DNA of 64,000 bases from positions 1-64,000 of the forward strand of contig CADCUI010000002.1 in the NCBI GenBank assembly GCA_902805845.1, given 5' to 3'. This DNA comes from an uncultured Nocardioidaceae bacterium (lineage in GTDB: Bacteria; Actinomycetota; Actinomycetes; Propionibacteriales; Nocardioidaceae). Under the pieces are notes generated by a model. The model searched no databases and was not told the origin of the DNA. It saw only the letters and a list, made by a program, of their open reading frames with translations. Below, piece by piece: positions 8,300 to 16,508 of this stretch (the first letter of the stretch is position 1; every line of letters begins with the position of its first letter). The translations under genes and the position numbers were made by a program.

Positions 8300-9894
8300 A
8301 CGACGTCGACGCGGTGGTGGTCGGCGCCGGACCCAACGGCCTGGTCGCCGCCAACTACCTCGCCGACGCCGGCTGGTCGGTCCTCGTCCTCGAGGCGCAG
8401 CCGGAGGTGGGCGGAGCGGTCCGCAGCGACACCGAGGTCCACGACGGCTTCGTCCACGACACCTTCAGCGCCTTCTACCCGCTGGCCGCCGCGTCGAGGA
8501 CGATCCAGTCCTTTGAGCTCGAGAAGTTCGGGCTGACATGGGTGCACGCGCCGGCAGTCCTGGGGCACCCGCTCAAGGACGGGGAGTGGGCGATCCTCCA
8601 CCGGGACCGTGCCGTCACCGCTTCGTTGGCCGAGGCGGCCCATCGGGGTGACGGAGCAGCATGGCTCGACCTCGTGGAGCAGTGGGACCGGATCGGTGAC
8701 CACATCGTCCGCGCCCTGCTCACGCCCTTCCCCCCGATCCGCGCCGGACTCGGCGCGCTGACACAGCTGCCTCGCGTCGGAGGCATGGACTTCGTCCGGA
8801 TGATGCTGACGCCGGTGACCGACGTGGGACGCAACCGCTTCGGCGGCGAGGCTCCGCGCATCCTGCTGGCCGGCAACGCCGGCCACGCCGACATCCCGCT
8901 CGATGCCTCCGGTTCCGGTGTCATGGGGATCTTGCTGACCATGCTGGGCCAGACGGTGGGGTTCCCGGTGCCCGAGGGCGGCGCCGGTCGACTCACCCAG
9001 GCGCTGGCGGCGCGGCTGCGGTCGAAGGGCGGGGAGATCCGTTGCTCGTCCGAGGTCATGGGCATCGACGTGGTGGACCGGCGGGCGGTCGCGGTGCGGA
9101 CCACCGACGAGCGGTTCGAGGTACGGCGCGGAGTGCTCGCCGACGTGGTGGCCTCTCGGCTCTACGGCGACCTGCTCCGTCCCGACGACGTGCCACCGAG
9201 GATCGCCCGGGGCATGCGCTCCTTCCAGCTGGACCCCGGCACGATCAAGGTCGACTGGGCTCTCGACGGGCCGGTCCCGTGGGCGTCTCCACCGCCCTAC
9301 GCACCTGGCACCTTCCACATGGCCGACTCCGTGGAGCAGCTGAGCGAGGCGCTGGCGCAGGTGACCGCGGGCATGGTGCCCGCACGGCCGTTCATGCTCG
9401 CAGGCCAGATGACCACGGCTGACCCGACGCGCTCGCCGGAGGGCACCGAGTCGCTGTGGGCCTACACCCACGTGCCGCACGGCGCGGCGTACGACGCCGG
9501 CGAGGGCGGCGTCAGGGGCATCTGGGACAGGGACGACTGCGAGCGGTTCGCCGATCGCATGCAGGCCCGCATCGCCGAGCACGCACCTGACTTCGAGTCC
9601 CGCGTGCTGGCGCGCCGGGTGATCGGTCCGCACGAGATGGAGGCCCGCGACGCGAACCTTGTGGGGGGCGCGCTCAACGGCGGGACCGCCAACCTGCACC
9701 AGCAGCTGATGTTCCGCCCCGTGCCCGGCCAGGGTGGCCGGGCGGAGACCGGGGTGCGAGGCCTGTACCTGGCCTCCGCCTCGGCGCACCCCGGAGGAGG
9801 CGTCCACGGCGCACCCGGAATGAACGCCGCCCGCGCAGCGCTGGCGCACCACCGGCTGCGGGCTGTGGCGTCGGTCGGCCGCGGGGGTCGGTGA
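8296..9894 (+). CDS. CrtI-like FAD-dependent oxidoreductase
   Basis: A 532-residue amine-oxidase/phytoene-desaturase-type flavoprotein. The dinucleotide-binding motif VVVGAGPNGLVAANYLA opens the protein, followed by VLEAQPEVGGAVRSD, and the C-terminus has GLYLASASAHPGGGVHGAPG, the FAD-closing block of this family. It is translationally coupled (GTGA) to the SDR. There are no phytoene synthase or other carotenoid genes nearby, so a carotenoid role is not supported; oxidation of another lipid or isoprenoid is equally possible. Confidence 0.85.
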   Translation: MNDVDAVVVGAGPNGLVAANYLADAGWSVLVLEAQPEVGGAVRSDTEVHDGFVHDTFSAFYPLAAASRTIQSFELEKFGLTWVHAPAVLGHPLKDGEWAILHRDRAVTASLAEAAHRGDGAAWLDLVEQWDRIGDHIVRALLTPFPPIRAGLGALTQLPRVGGMDFVRMMLTPVTDVGRNRFGGEAPRILLAGNAGHADIPLDASGSGVMGILLTMLGQTVGFPVPEGGAGRLTQALAARLRSKGGEIRCSSEVMGIDVVDRRAVAVRTTDERFEVRRGVLADVVASRLYGDLLRPDDVPPRIARGMRSFQLDPGTIKVDWALDGPVPWASPPPYAPGTFHMADSVEQLSEALAQVTAGMVPARPFMLAGQMTTADPTRSPEGTESLWAYTHVPHGAAYDAGEGGVRGIWDRDDCERFADRMQARIAEHAPDFESRVLARRVIGPHEMEARDANLVGGALNGGTANLHQQLMFRPVPGQGGRAETGVRGLYLASASAHPGGGVHGAPGMNAARAALAHHRLRAVASVGRGGR

Positions 9895-9895
9895 C

Positions 9896-9920
9896 GCGCG
9901 GACAAACCACCCGTCCGCGC
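9896..9920 (+). terminator. Hairpin after the oxidoreductase gene
   Basis: GCGCGGAC (9896-9903) and GTCCGCGC (9913-9920) form an 8-bp perfect stem with a 9-nt loop directly behind the stop codon. There is no T-run, as is common in high-GC actinobacteria. Confidence 0.5.
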
Positions 9921-9999
9921 ATCGAGGGGTGACGAACGGGGTATTAAGAGGCATAGGCGCTCGCACCCGGGTGCCGTCGCTCAGCTCTTAGGAGAACTC

Positions 10000-10488
10000 A
10001 TGGCACACAACCCGACCCATCCCACGGGTTACGACACCACCGCCGACAAGGCAGGCACCACGGTCCGCAACGCCGCCAAGGGCGTCGGAGTGGTCTTCCT
10101 GCTCGTCGGCATCCTGGGTTTCGTCCCGGGGATCACGACCAACATCTACCCGCTCGCCTTTGCAGGACACGAGGACGATGCTCACCTGCTGGGGCTCTTC
10201 GAGGTCTCGATCCTGCACAACCTCGTGCACCTGCTCTTCGGTGTCGCCGGCCTGGCGATGGCGAAGACCGCGGGCGCGGCGACGAACTACCTCATCGGCG
10301 GGGGCGTCATCTACATCGTCCTCGCGATCTTCGGCACGGTCATCGACAGGGCCAGCGACATCAACTTCGTGCCGCTGAACTTCCACGACAACTGGCTGCA
10401 CCTGGTGCTCGGGATCGGCATGATCGGGCTCGGCACCATCGGCCTGCGTGCCCGTCCGGGTCGCGCCGGTGCCGGCGCCCCGCGCTGA
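10000..10488 (+). CDS. DUF4383 membrane protein
   Basis: A 162-residue protein with four membrane segments at about residues 31-50, 70-90, 98-118 and 130-150, matching the DUF4383 pattern (VFLLVGILGFVPGIT, NLVHLLFGVAGLAMA, NWLHLVLGIGMIGLG). The ATG at 10000 follows TTAGGAGAACTC, a strong ribosome site. Members are common in actinobacteria and often occur among stress-induced genes; no biochemical function is established. It stands alone between two hairpins. A GGGTAT hexamer at 9939 resembles a SigB -10, but no good -35 is visible. Confidence 0.88.
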   Translation: MAHNPTHPTGYDTTADKAGTTVRNAAKGVGVVFLLVGILGFVPGITTNIYPLAFAGHEDDAHLLGLFEVSILHNLVHLLFGVAGLAMAKTAGAATNYLIGGGVIYIVLAIFGTVIDRASDINFVPLNFHDNWLHLVLGIGMIGLGTIGLRARPGRAGAGAPR

Positions 10489-10535
10489 CGCCAGCGCTCC
10501 GTACGGCGCGACCACAACTGAAGAAGCATCACGGC

Positions 10536-10571
10536 CGGAGGGTCGGACTCAACTGCGAGTCCGGCCCTCCG
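10536..10571. terminator. Bidirectional hairpin between DUF4383 and SRPBCC genes
   Basis: CGGAGGGTCGGACTC (10536-10550) pairs with GAGTCCGGCCCTCCG (10557-10571): a 15-bp stem with one G-T pair and a 6-nt loop. It lies between convergent genes and includes the 3' end of the SRPBCC gene. Confidence 0.75.
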
Positions 10572-10989
10572 CCACGTACTTGAGCCGACGAAGGGTCTCG
10601 GTGTTGCGCCACTTGAGCAGCGGCGCCCGCAGCACGTACGGGACCAGCGCGCCGGGACCGGAGACCGCGTCCTCACTGATGCGGACCAGGCTGCCGGTGC
10701 CGGACGCCTCGACCTCGATGACGACATCAGCCTCGCCCATCGGCCAGCCTTTGGCCCGCAGCTCGAGCCGATGCGGGGCGTCCATGGCCGATGACACCGT
10801 CTCGTCGTCGATGACGGCAGGCCAGACGCCTGCGGAGTGGTGGATCCGCGTCCCCGCCTGCGGCCACGCGTCGTCCACCGCGCGCATCCGCGTCGCGCCC
10901 ACGACCCAGAGCGGGTAGAGCCAACCGTCGGCCAGCACGTCCCACACCTGCTCCGGCGTGGCCTGGATCCTCGTCTCGTTCAGCGTCAC
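10549..10989 (-). CDS. SRPBCC-fold protein
   Basis: A 146-residue START/SRPBCC-type protein: ETRIQATPEQVWDVLADGW at the N-terminus is the usual first strand and helix of the fold, followed by a long run of strands and a C-terminal helix (LLKWRNTETLRRL). Such proteins bind hydrophobic ligands in a deep pocket or act as polyketide or lipid binding enzymes; the ligand is not predictable. GTG start with GAGGGAGC upstream. No signal peptide. Single-gene unit, divergent from the PRC-DUF2382 gene. Confidence 0.83.
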   Translation of the reverse strand: MTLNETRIQATPEQVWDVLADGWLYPLWVVGATRMRAVDDAWPQAGTRIHHSAGVWPAVIDDETVSSAMDAPHRLELRAKGWPMGEADVVIEVEASGTGSLVRISEDAVSGPGALVPYVLRAPLLKWRNTETLRRLKYVAEGRTRS

Positions 10990-11205
10990 GGTGCTCCCTC
11001 GTCGCTCGTCTCGTCATGCGAGCTGTCGCCTCATGCTCGTACCCGAGGTGGAAGTCGGGTAACCCGTCGGCACACCTCGCGGCAGTGCAGCCGGGCAGGG
11101 GAATGTCGATGACCGAGGACTAACATGTGGGCCCCCGGGTAGGAAACAAGGCGTCAAGCCCTTCAGGGCACCGTGAACCACGACGTCTTCCCCTCGGGAG
11201 GGAAC

Positions 11206-12027
11206 ATGATCGGCACCAACGAGATCACCCGCGTCCAGGGCGCGACCGCGTACGACACCACCGGCTCCAAGGTCGGAAAGGTTGACCAGGTCTACCTCGA
11301 CGACCAGACCGGGGAGCCCAACTGGCTCACCCTCAACACCGGGATGTTCGGCACGTCCACCTCCTTCGTGCCCCTGGAGGGCGCCAGCTTCGACGGCGAC
11401 GACATCCGGCTCGCCTACGACAAGGACCGCATCAAGGACGCGCCCCGGATCGACGTCGACCAGCACCTGGAGCGTGAGCAGGAGGACGAGCTCTACCGCT
11501 ACTACGGGCTCTCCTACGGCGGTCAGGGCTACGACGCGACCCAGACCCAGACCGACACCACCCAGACCGCACAGGCCACGCAGACCACCGGCTACGCCGA
11601 CACGGGCACCGATGTGCGCTCGGGCACGGCCGACGAGGCCGCGGTGACGCTGTCCGAGGAGCGCCTCCAGGTGGGCACCCAGGCGCAGGAGGCCGGCCGC
11701 GCCCGGCTCCGCAAGTACACGACCTCCGAGACCGAGACCGTGTCGGTCCCGGTGACCAAGGAGAAGCTGGTCGTCGAGCGGAGCGCTGCGTCCGGTCAGG
11801 CCACCACCACAGGCGGGATCGCCGACACCGACCAGGTCGAGGAGATCACCCTCCGCGAGGAGCGGCCGGTGGTCGCCAAGGAGACCGTCGCCGTGGAGGA
11901 GGTCCGCGTCGGCAAGGAGCAGGTCACCGAGCAGCACGAGGTCACCGACGAGATCCGCAAGGAGCACGTCGAGATCGAGGGTGAAGGCACCACCGGTGTC
12001 GAAGGGCAGTCCGGCTCCGCCCGCTGA
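11206..12027 (+). CDS. PRC-barrel and DUF2382 stress protein
   Basis: A 273-residue protein. Residues 1-90 form a PRC barrel (VQGATAYDTTGSKVGKVDQVYLD), about 110-150 are a Gln/Thr-rich linker, and about 150-262 are DUF2382, which carries repeating strand pairs such as SEERLQVGTQ, ETVSVPVTKEKLVVER and REERPVVAKETVAVEEVRVGKE. ATG 11206 is chosen over GTG 11173 because GGGAGG lies just upstream. Proteins of this type are abundant in desiccation- or oxidant-stressed actinobacteria; function is unproven. The gene ends ahead of a very strong hairpin. Confidence 0.86.
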   Translation: MIGTNEITRVQGATAYDTTGSKVGKVDQVYLDDQTGEPNWLTLNTGMFGTSTSFVPLEGASFDGDDIRLAYDKDRIKDAPRIDVDQHLEREQEDELYRYYGLSYGGQGYDATQTQTDTTQTAQATQTTGYADTGTDVRSGTADEAAVTLSEERLQVGTQAQEAGRARLRKYTTSETETVSVPVTKEKLVVERSAASGQATTTGGIADTDQVEEITLREERPVVAKETVAVEEVRVGKEQVTEQHEVTDEIRKEHVEIEGEGTTGVEGQSGSAR

Positions 12028-12051
12028 CCTGCACCCGTCGCACTACATGCG

Positions 12052-12084
12052 CTCGCCCCACCCCGGCTTCCGGGGTGGGGCGAG
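12052..12084 (+). terminator. Strong hairpin terminator after PRC-DUF2382 gene
   Basis: CTCGCCCCACCCCGG (12052-12066) and CCGGGGTGGGGCGAG (12070-12084) form a perfect 15-bp stem with a 3-nt loop, 25 nt after the stop. No T-run follows. Confidence 0.8.
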
Positions 12085-12124
12085 GCGCGTGATCAGCCCG
12101 GTCAACCCTCCAAGAAGGAGACCC

Positions 12125-13351
12125 ATGCCTCGTCGACAGGTGCTCGGTCTGGTGCAGGCCGGTGGAGCCGGTGGGCGGATGGACGTGCTCACGCGAGAGC
12201 GCGCGAAGCCGGCACTTCCCTTCGGAGGAGTGCACCGGCTCATCGACTTCACGCTGTCGGGACTGGTGCACGCGGGCCTCGATGACGTATGGGTCAGCGT
12301 GGAGTACCAGGTGGCCTCGATCGACCAGTACCTCTCCGGAGGCCGGCCCTGGGACCTCGACAGCAGCCGTGGCGGGTTCCGGCGGATGGTGCCGCAGACC
12401 GGATCCGGTCCGGCCACCGAGGACAAGTTCGCCCACGGCAACGGAGACCTGTTGCTGCGGATGGCGCGTGACCTCGAGTCACACGGCGCGCCCACGCTCC
12501 TGGTGTCGAGCGCCGACCACGTGTTCTCCGCAGACCTTGCCGCGGTCATCGACGGGCACGTGGCCTCGGGACTGGCTGCGACGGTGGTGACCGCCGACGT
12601 GAGCAAACGAGAGGCCAGCAACAACGTCACGGTGACGAGCGACGCGGACGGCCTGGTCACCGCGGTCGCGGAGAAGCCGGTGCGGCCGTCCACCGGGACG
12701 GTGGCGACAGAGATCTTCGTGTACTCGACAGAGGTGCTGTTGGAGACCCTTCGGTCGTTGCGTGCTGAGCTGTCGGGTGACGCGGTGGGGGACGACAGCG
12801 GCATCGGTGACTTCTCCGAGCACCTGCTCCCGCGCCTTGTCGAGCAACGGCAGGTGCGCGCCGTACCGCTGGGCGGTTACTGGCGAGACCTGGGTCGCCC
12901 TGGCGCCTACCTGCAGGGTCACCGGGAGCTGATCGCCGGCAAGGTCGACGTCTTCCACCCTGATCGGCCCGTGATCAGCAAGTGGCCGGACCGCACGGCG
13001 GCCCGCGTCCGCGCCGGCGCCGTGGTGGAGAACAGCCTGCTCTCTCCCGGCTGCCATGTCGCCGGCGAGGTGGTCGACAGCGTCCTCGGTCCGGGCGTCG
13101 TCGTCGAGGCCGGCGCGCGGGTCGAGGACAGCGTCCTCTTCGATGACGTACACGTCCTGCGGGGGGCCCGGGTCAGCACCAGCGTGGTCGACGAGCGGTC
13201 CCGGATCGGGCGTGGCGCGACGGTCGGAGCCATGCCCAGCTCGCGGGTGGCCAAGGACGACGACATCGTCCTGATCGGCATGGACAGCACGGTCGGGTCA
13301 CGAGCCGGCATCCGCCCGGGTGGACGTCTCGAGCCGGGGACCACCGCCTGA
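12125..13351 (+). CDS. GlgC-like sugar-phosphate nucleotidyltransferase
   Basis: A 408-residue protein of the ADP-glucose pyrophosphorylase family. The N-terminal nucleotidyl-transfer site is QAGGAGGRMDVLTRERAKPA, with the PFGGVHRLIDF block next; the C-terminal third is a left-handed beta-helix of hexapeptides (about residues 290-400). Compared with true GlgC, the G-x-R-L part of the loop is changed to GGRMDVL and SSADHVFSADL replaces the usual GADHVYRMD, so the sugar or nucleotide may differ. ATG with AAGGAG 4 nt upstream. It could supply NDP-glucose to the TreT-like enzyme; that is inference. Confidence 0.78.
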   Translation: MPRRQVLGLVQAGGAGGRMDVLTRERAKPALPFGGVHRLIDFTLSGLVHAGLDDVWVSVEYQVASIDQYLSGGRPWDLDSSRGGFRRMVPQTGSGPATEDKFAHGNGDLLLRMARDLESHGAPTLLVSSADHVFSADLAAVIDGHVASGLAATVVTADVSKREASNNVTVTSDADGLVTAVAEKPVRPSTGTVATEIFVYSTEVLLETLRSLRAELSGDAVGDDSGIGDFSEHLLPRLVEQRQVRAVPLGGYWRDLGRPGAYLQGHRELIAGKVDVFHPDRPVISKWPDRTAARVRAGAVVENSLLSPGCHVAGEVVDSVLGPGVVVEAGARVEDSVLFDDVHVLRGARVSTSVVDERSRIGRGATVGAMPSSRVAKDDDIVLIGMDSTVGSRAGIRPGGRLEPGTTA

Positions 13352-13437
13352 TCCTGCGTCGGGGTGCAGATGTGCTTGCATGAGCGAGTCGCACACCACG
13401 CGAGCACAGCTCTCGGACAACAGAGGGGAAGGTCCGC

Positions 13438-14802
13438 ATGACCCGCAACGAGAGGCACCTCAGCCCCGAGGAGCTCAAGGCCCGCATCGGCTCGGGCGAG
13501 ATCGACACCGTGGTGGTCGCCTTCACCGACATGCAGGGACGGCTCCAGGGCAAGCGTCTGCACGGCGCCTACTTCGTCGACCACGTCCTGGGCCACGGCA
13601 CCGAGGGTTGCAACTACCTTCTCGGCGTCGACATCGAGATGAACACCGTGCCCGGCTACGCGATCACGTCGTGGGAGCAGGGGTACGGCGACATGGAGTT
13701 CGTCCTGGACCTCGACACGATCCGGATGCTTCCGCACCTGCCGGCCACCGCGATGGTCCAGTGCGACCTCGTGTGGCCCGATCACCGGCCGGTCCCGCAG
13801 TCGCCACGGACAGTGCTCCGTCAGCAGGTGCAGCGGGCAGCCGACATGGGATACGCCGCGCTGGCGGGGACCGAGCTCGAGTTCGTGCTCTTCGACGACA
13901 CCTACGAGAAGGCGCACGAGCTGGGCTACCGGGACCTCACTCCGGCGAACCAGTACAACATCGACTACTCGATCCTCGGCACCTCGCGGGTCGAGCCGCT
14001 GCTGCGGGACATCCGCAACACCATGTACGCCGCGGGCGCGAACGTCGAGAGCGCCAAGGGCGAGTGCAACTTCGGTCAGCACGAGATCGGCTTCCTCTAC
14101 GACGAGGTCGTCACCACCGCCGACAACCATGCGGTGTACAAGACCGTGGCCAAGGAGCTGGCCTCCCAGCACGGCAAGTCGATCACGTTCATGGCCAAGA
14201 TCGACGAGCGGGAGGGCAACTCCTGCCACATCCACCTGTCGCTGCGCGGTGCCGACGGGTCGGTGGTGTTCTGGGACGAGGAGGCCGGGCAGCGTTCATC
14301 GCTCTACGACAGCTTCGTCGCGGGGGTGCTCGCGACGATGGCGGATTTCACTCTCCTCTACGCACCGAACATCAACTCCTACAAGCGGTTCGCCGCGGGC
14401 TCCTTCGCGCCGACGGCGATCGCCTGGGGCGTCGACAACCGCACCTGTGCCCTCCGGCTCGTGGGCAGCGGGGCGGGGGCTCGGATGGAGAACCGGGTGC
14501 CTGGAGGCGACGTCAACCCGTACCTGTCGCTGGCTGCCATGCTGGCCGGCGGGCTGCACGGCATCGAAGCCGAGCTCGAGCTCGAGCCGCCGCTCGAGGG
14601 CAACGCCTACACCTCCGACCGTACCCGCGTGCCGTCGAGCCTCCGCGACGCCCGTGACGCGTTCAGCGGGTCGGCGGTGGCACGGCAGGCGCTCGGGGAC
14701 GACGTCGTCGACCACTACGCGAACATGGCCGACGTCGAGCTCAAGGCGTTCGGCGCCGCGGTGACCGACTGGGAGCTGCGCCGTGGCTTCGAGCGCATGT
14801 AG
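13438..14802 (+). CDS. Glutamine-synthetase-like gamma-glutamylpolyamine ligase
   Basis: A 454-residue GS-fold enzyme. Motifs: AGTELEFVLFDD (metal ligand Glu), NVESAKGECNFGQHEI, GNSCHIHLSL (ATP-site His), NSYKRFAAGSFAP and NRTCALRLVG. The tyrosine-adenylylation motif of primary GlnA is absent. The neighbours (SDR and gamma-glutamyl-GABA hydrolase type GATase) point to the PuuA/GlnA3 branch, which attaches glutamate to putrescine, other polyamines or ethanolamine so they can be used as nitrogen source. The exact amine is not certain. ATG with GAGGGGAAGG upstream. Confidence 0.83.
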   Translation: MTRNERHLSPEELKARIGSGEIDTVVVAFTDMQGRLQGKRLHGAYFVDHVLGHGTEGCNYLLGVDIEMNTVPGYAITSWEQGYGDMEFVLDLDTIRMLPHLPATAMVQCDLVWPDHRPVPQSPRTVLRQQVQRAADMGYAALAGTELEFVLFDDTYEKAHELGYRDLTPANQYNIDYSILGTSRVEPLLRDIRNTMYAAGANVESAKGECNFGQHEIGFLYDEVVTTADNHAVYKTVAKELASQHGKSITFMAKIDEREGNSCHIHLSLRGADGSVVFWDEEAGQRSSLYDSFVAGVLATMADFTLLYAPNINSYKRFAAGSFAPTAIAWGVDNRTCALRLVGSGAGARMENRVPGGDVNPYLSLAAMLAGGLHGIEAELELEPPLEGNAYTSDRTRVPSSLRDARDAFSGSAVARQALGDDVVDHYANMADVELKAFGAAVTDWELRRGFERM

Positions 14803-14910
14803 CCGAGTCGGCGTGAACGCACGCCGGAACCCCGCCGAGTCGGCGTGAACGCACGCCGGAACCCCACCGAGTCGGCGTGAACGCACGCCAGGACCCCGCC
14901 GAGCGGGACG
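14803..14910. repeat. Three tandem 32-bp repeats (family A)
   Basis: Copies start at 14803, 14835 and 14867, with a partial fourth at 14899. The unit is CCGAGTCGGCG, core TGAACG, CACGCC and then a CGGAACCCC-like tail. GGCGTG and CACGCC within it form a 6-bp stem. The same unit with core CTTGTG recurs near 46762. The array lies directly behind the stop codon of the ligase gene. Confidence 0.9.
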
Positions 14911-14966
14911 TCCGCGTCCTCCTCGCGCACGACTGACGCGCCCCCTCGGCAGACAGGAGAAACGAC

Positions 14967-15734
14967 ATGGCAGGACGCCTCGACCGCAAGGTCGCCACCG
15001 TCACGGGCGGGTGCTCGGGAATCGGGCTGGCGACGGTCCACCGCTTCCTCGAGGAAGGCGCGCAGGTGGTGGTCGGCGACGTCGACGACGGCCGCGGCGC
15101 GGAGCTGGCCGAGCTGCCGGGCGTGACCTACGTGCACGTCGACGTCACCGACAAGGAACAGGTGGAGGCGATGTTCGCCACCGCTCACGACACCTACGGC
15201 GCCGTCGACATCGCCTTCAACAACGCCGGCATCTCACCGCCCGAGGACGACTCGATCCTCGACACCGACCTCGACGCGTGGCGCCGCGTGCAGGACGTGA
15301 ACGTGACCAGCGTGTACCTGTGCTGCAAGGCGGTCCTGCCCTACATGCTGGAGCAGGGGCGCGGCTCGATCATCAACACCGCCTCGTTCGTGGCGGTCAT
15401 GGGGGCCGCCACCTCGCAGATCTCCTACTCGGCGTCGAAGGGCGGCGTCCTGTCGATGAGCCGCGAGCTCGGGGTGCAGTTCGCCCGGCAGGGCGTCCGG
15501 GTCAACGCCCTCTGCCCCGGCCCGGTCAACACGCCGCTGCTGCAGGAGCTGTTCGCCGCGGACGCCGAGCGAGCGGCACGCCGGCTGGTGCACGTGCCGA
15601 TGGGCCGGTTCGGGGAACCCGAGGAGATGGCCAACGCGGTGCTCTTCCTGGCTTCCGACGAGTCCTCGTTCATCACGGCCTCGACCTTCCTGGTCGACGG
15701 CGGCATCTCCGGTGCCTACGTGACGCCGCTGTGA
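14967..15734 (+). CDS. SDR-family NAD(P)-dependent dehydrogenase
   Basis: A 255-residue classical SDR: TGGCSGIGLATVH at residues about 12-24, VGDVDDGRGAELA, FNNAGISPPE, a catalytic Ser in NTASFVAVMG and YSASKGG for Tyr and Lys. The C-terminal VDGGISGAYVTPL is typical of 3-oxoacyl-ACP-reductase-like members. It lies between the GS-like ligase and the GATase, where it may oxidise an aldehyde or alcohol intermediate of amine breakdown. ATG with CAGGAGA upstream. The specific substrate is unknown. Confidence 0.88.
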   Translation: MAGRLDRKVATVTGGCSGIGLATVHRFLEEGAQVVVGDVDDGRGAELAELPGVTYVHVDVTDKEQVEAMFATAHDTYGAVDIAFNNAGISPPEDDSILDTDLDAWRRVQDVNVTSVYLCCKAVLPYMLEQGRGSIINTASFVAVMGAATSQISYSASKGGVLSMSRELGVQFARQGVRVNALCPGPVNTPLLQELFAADAERAARRLVHVPMGRFGEPEEMANAVLFLASDESSFITASTFLVDGGISGAYVTPL

Positions 15735-15750
15735 ACGGGGGGAACGGCTG

Positions 15751-16485
15751 GTGACACGACCGGTCATCGGACTCACGGCCTACCGGGAGCAGGCCAGGTG
15801 GGGGGTGTGGGACACCCGCGCCGACCTGCTGCCCACGGTCTACTCCTGGGCGGTCGAGGAGACCGGCGGGATCCCGGTCCTGCTGCCCACCACGACGCCG
15901 GCACGCGAAGCCGCCTCCGAGCTCGTCGCCCGCCTCGACGGCCTGGTCGTCTCGGGGGGCGCCGACGTCTCGCCGGCCCGCTACCAGGAACAGCCGCACG
16001 AGCGTACGACGGGGTGGCGTGACGACCGTGACGAGTGGGAGCTGGCCCTCCTGGACGCCGCCGAGGAGCACGGCACTCCCACGCTGGGCGTGTGCCGAGG
16101 AATGCAGCTGATGGCCGTCGGGGCCGGCGGCAAGCTCGACCAGCACGTCCCCGACGTGGTCAACCACCACGACCACAACCCCGGCGGCGACAAGTTCGGA
16201 GACGTCTCGGTCCAGGTCGAGGCCGGAAGTCGCCTCGAGACCCTCGTCGGCGCCCGTCTCGACGTCCACTGCCACCACCACCAGGCGGTGGCCTCGCATC
16301 CCGGCTACCGCGCCGTGGCCAGGGCCGAGGACGGGACGCTCGAGGCCATGGAGCTGCCGGGTGAGCGCTTCTGCCTCGGCGTGCAGTGGCACCCGGAGAT
16401 GGCGGTCGACGCCGGTCTCTTCACGGGGCTGGTGCGTGCAGCGGCCGGCGGTCCCGGCGGGCGACCGCCCGCGGCGCCCCGGTGA
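15751..16485 (+). CDS. Gamma-glutamyl-GABA hydrolase type class-I glutamine amidotransferase
   Basis: A 244-residue peptidase C26/PuuD-type hydrolase. Catalytic residues are visible: Cys in GVCRGMQLM and the His-Glu pair in LGVQWHPEM; GLVVSGGADVSPARY is the oxyanion-side block of the family. It removes glutamate from gamma-glutamylated amino acids such as gamma-glutamyl-GABA, the last step of the PuuA route, and so fits the GS-like ligase two genes upstream. GTG start 17 nt after the SDR stop. Direct neighbours support one operon from 13438 to 16485. Confidence 0.88.
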   Translation: MTRPVIGLTAYREQARWGVWDTRADLLPTVYSWAVEETGGIPVLLPTTTPAREAASELVARLDGLVVSGGADVSPARYQEQPHERTTGWRDDRDEWELALLDAAEEHGTPTLGVCRGMQLMAVGAGGKLDQHVPDVVNHHDHNPGGDKFGDVSVQVEAGSRLETLVGARLDVHCHHHQAVASHPGYRAVARAEDGTLEAMELPGERFCLGVQWHPEMAVDAGLFTGLVRAAAGGPGGRPPAAPR

Positions 16486-16508
16486 CGGGCACACCTACAC
16501 TTCCCGCC

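Noticed and set aside
8296-9894. Carotenoid biosynthesis cluster
   Set aside because: Only a CrtI-like flavoprotein is present; no phytoene synthase, cyclase or GGPP synthase gene is near.
9939-9944. SigB promoter before DUF4383 (GGGTAT)
   Set aside because: No GTTT-like -35 at 14-16 nt upstream; kept only as a remark.
13369-13410. TGTGCTTGC/GCGAGCACA hairpin before the GS-like ligase
   Set aside because: Long loop and one mismatch; not distinguishable from chance.
14803-14910. CRISPR or attachment site in the 32-bp repeats
   Set aside because: No unique spacers, no integrase and no tRNA gene nearby.
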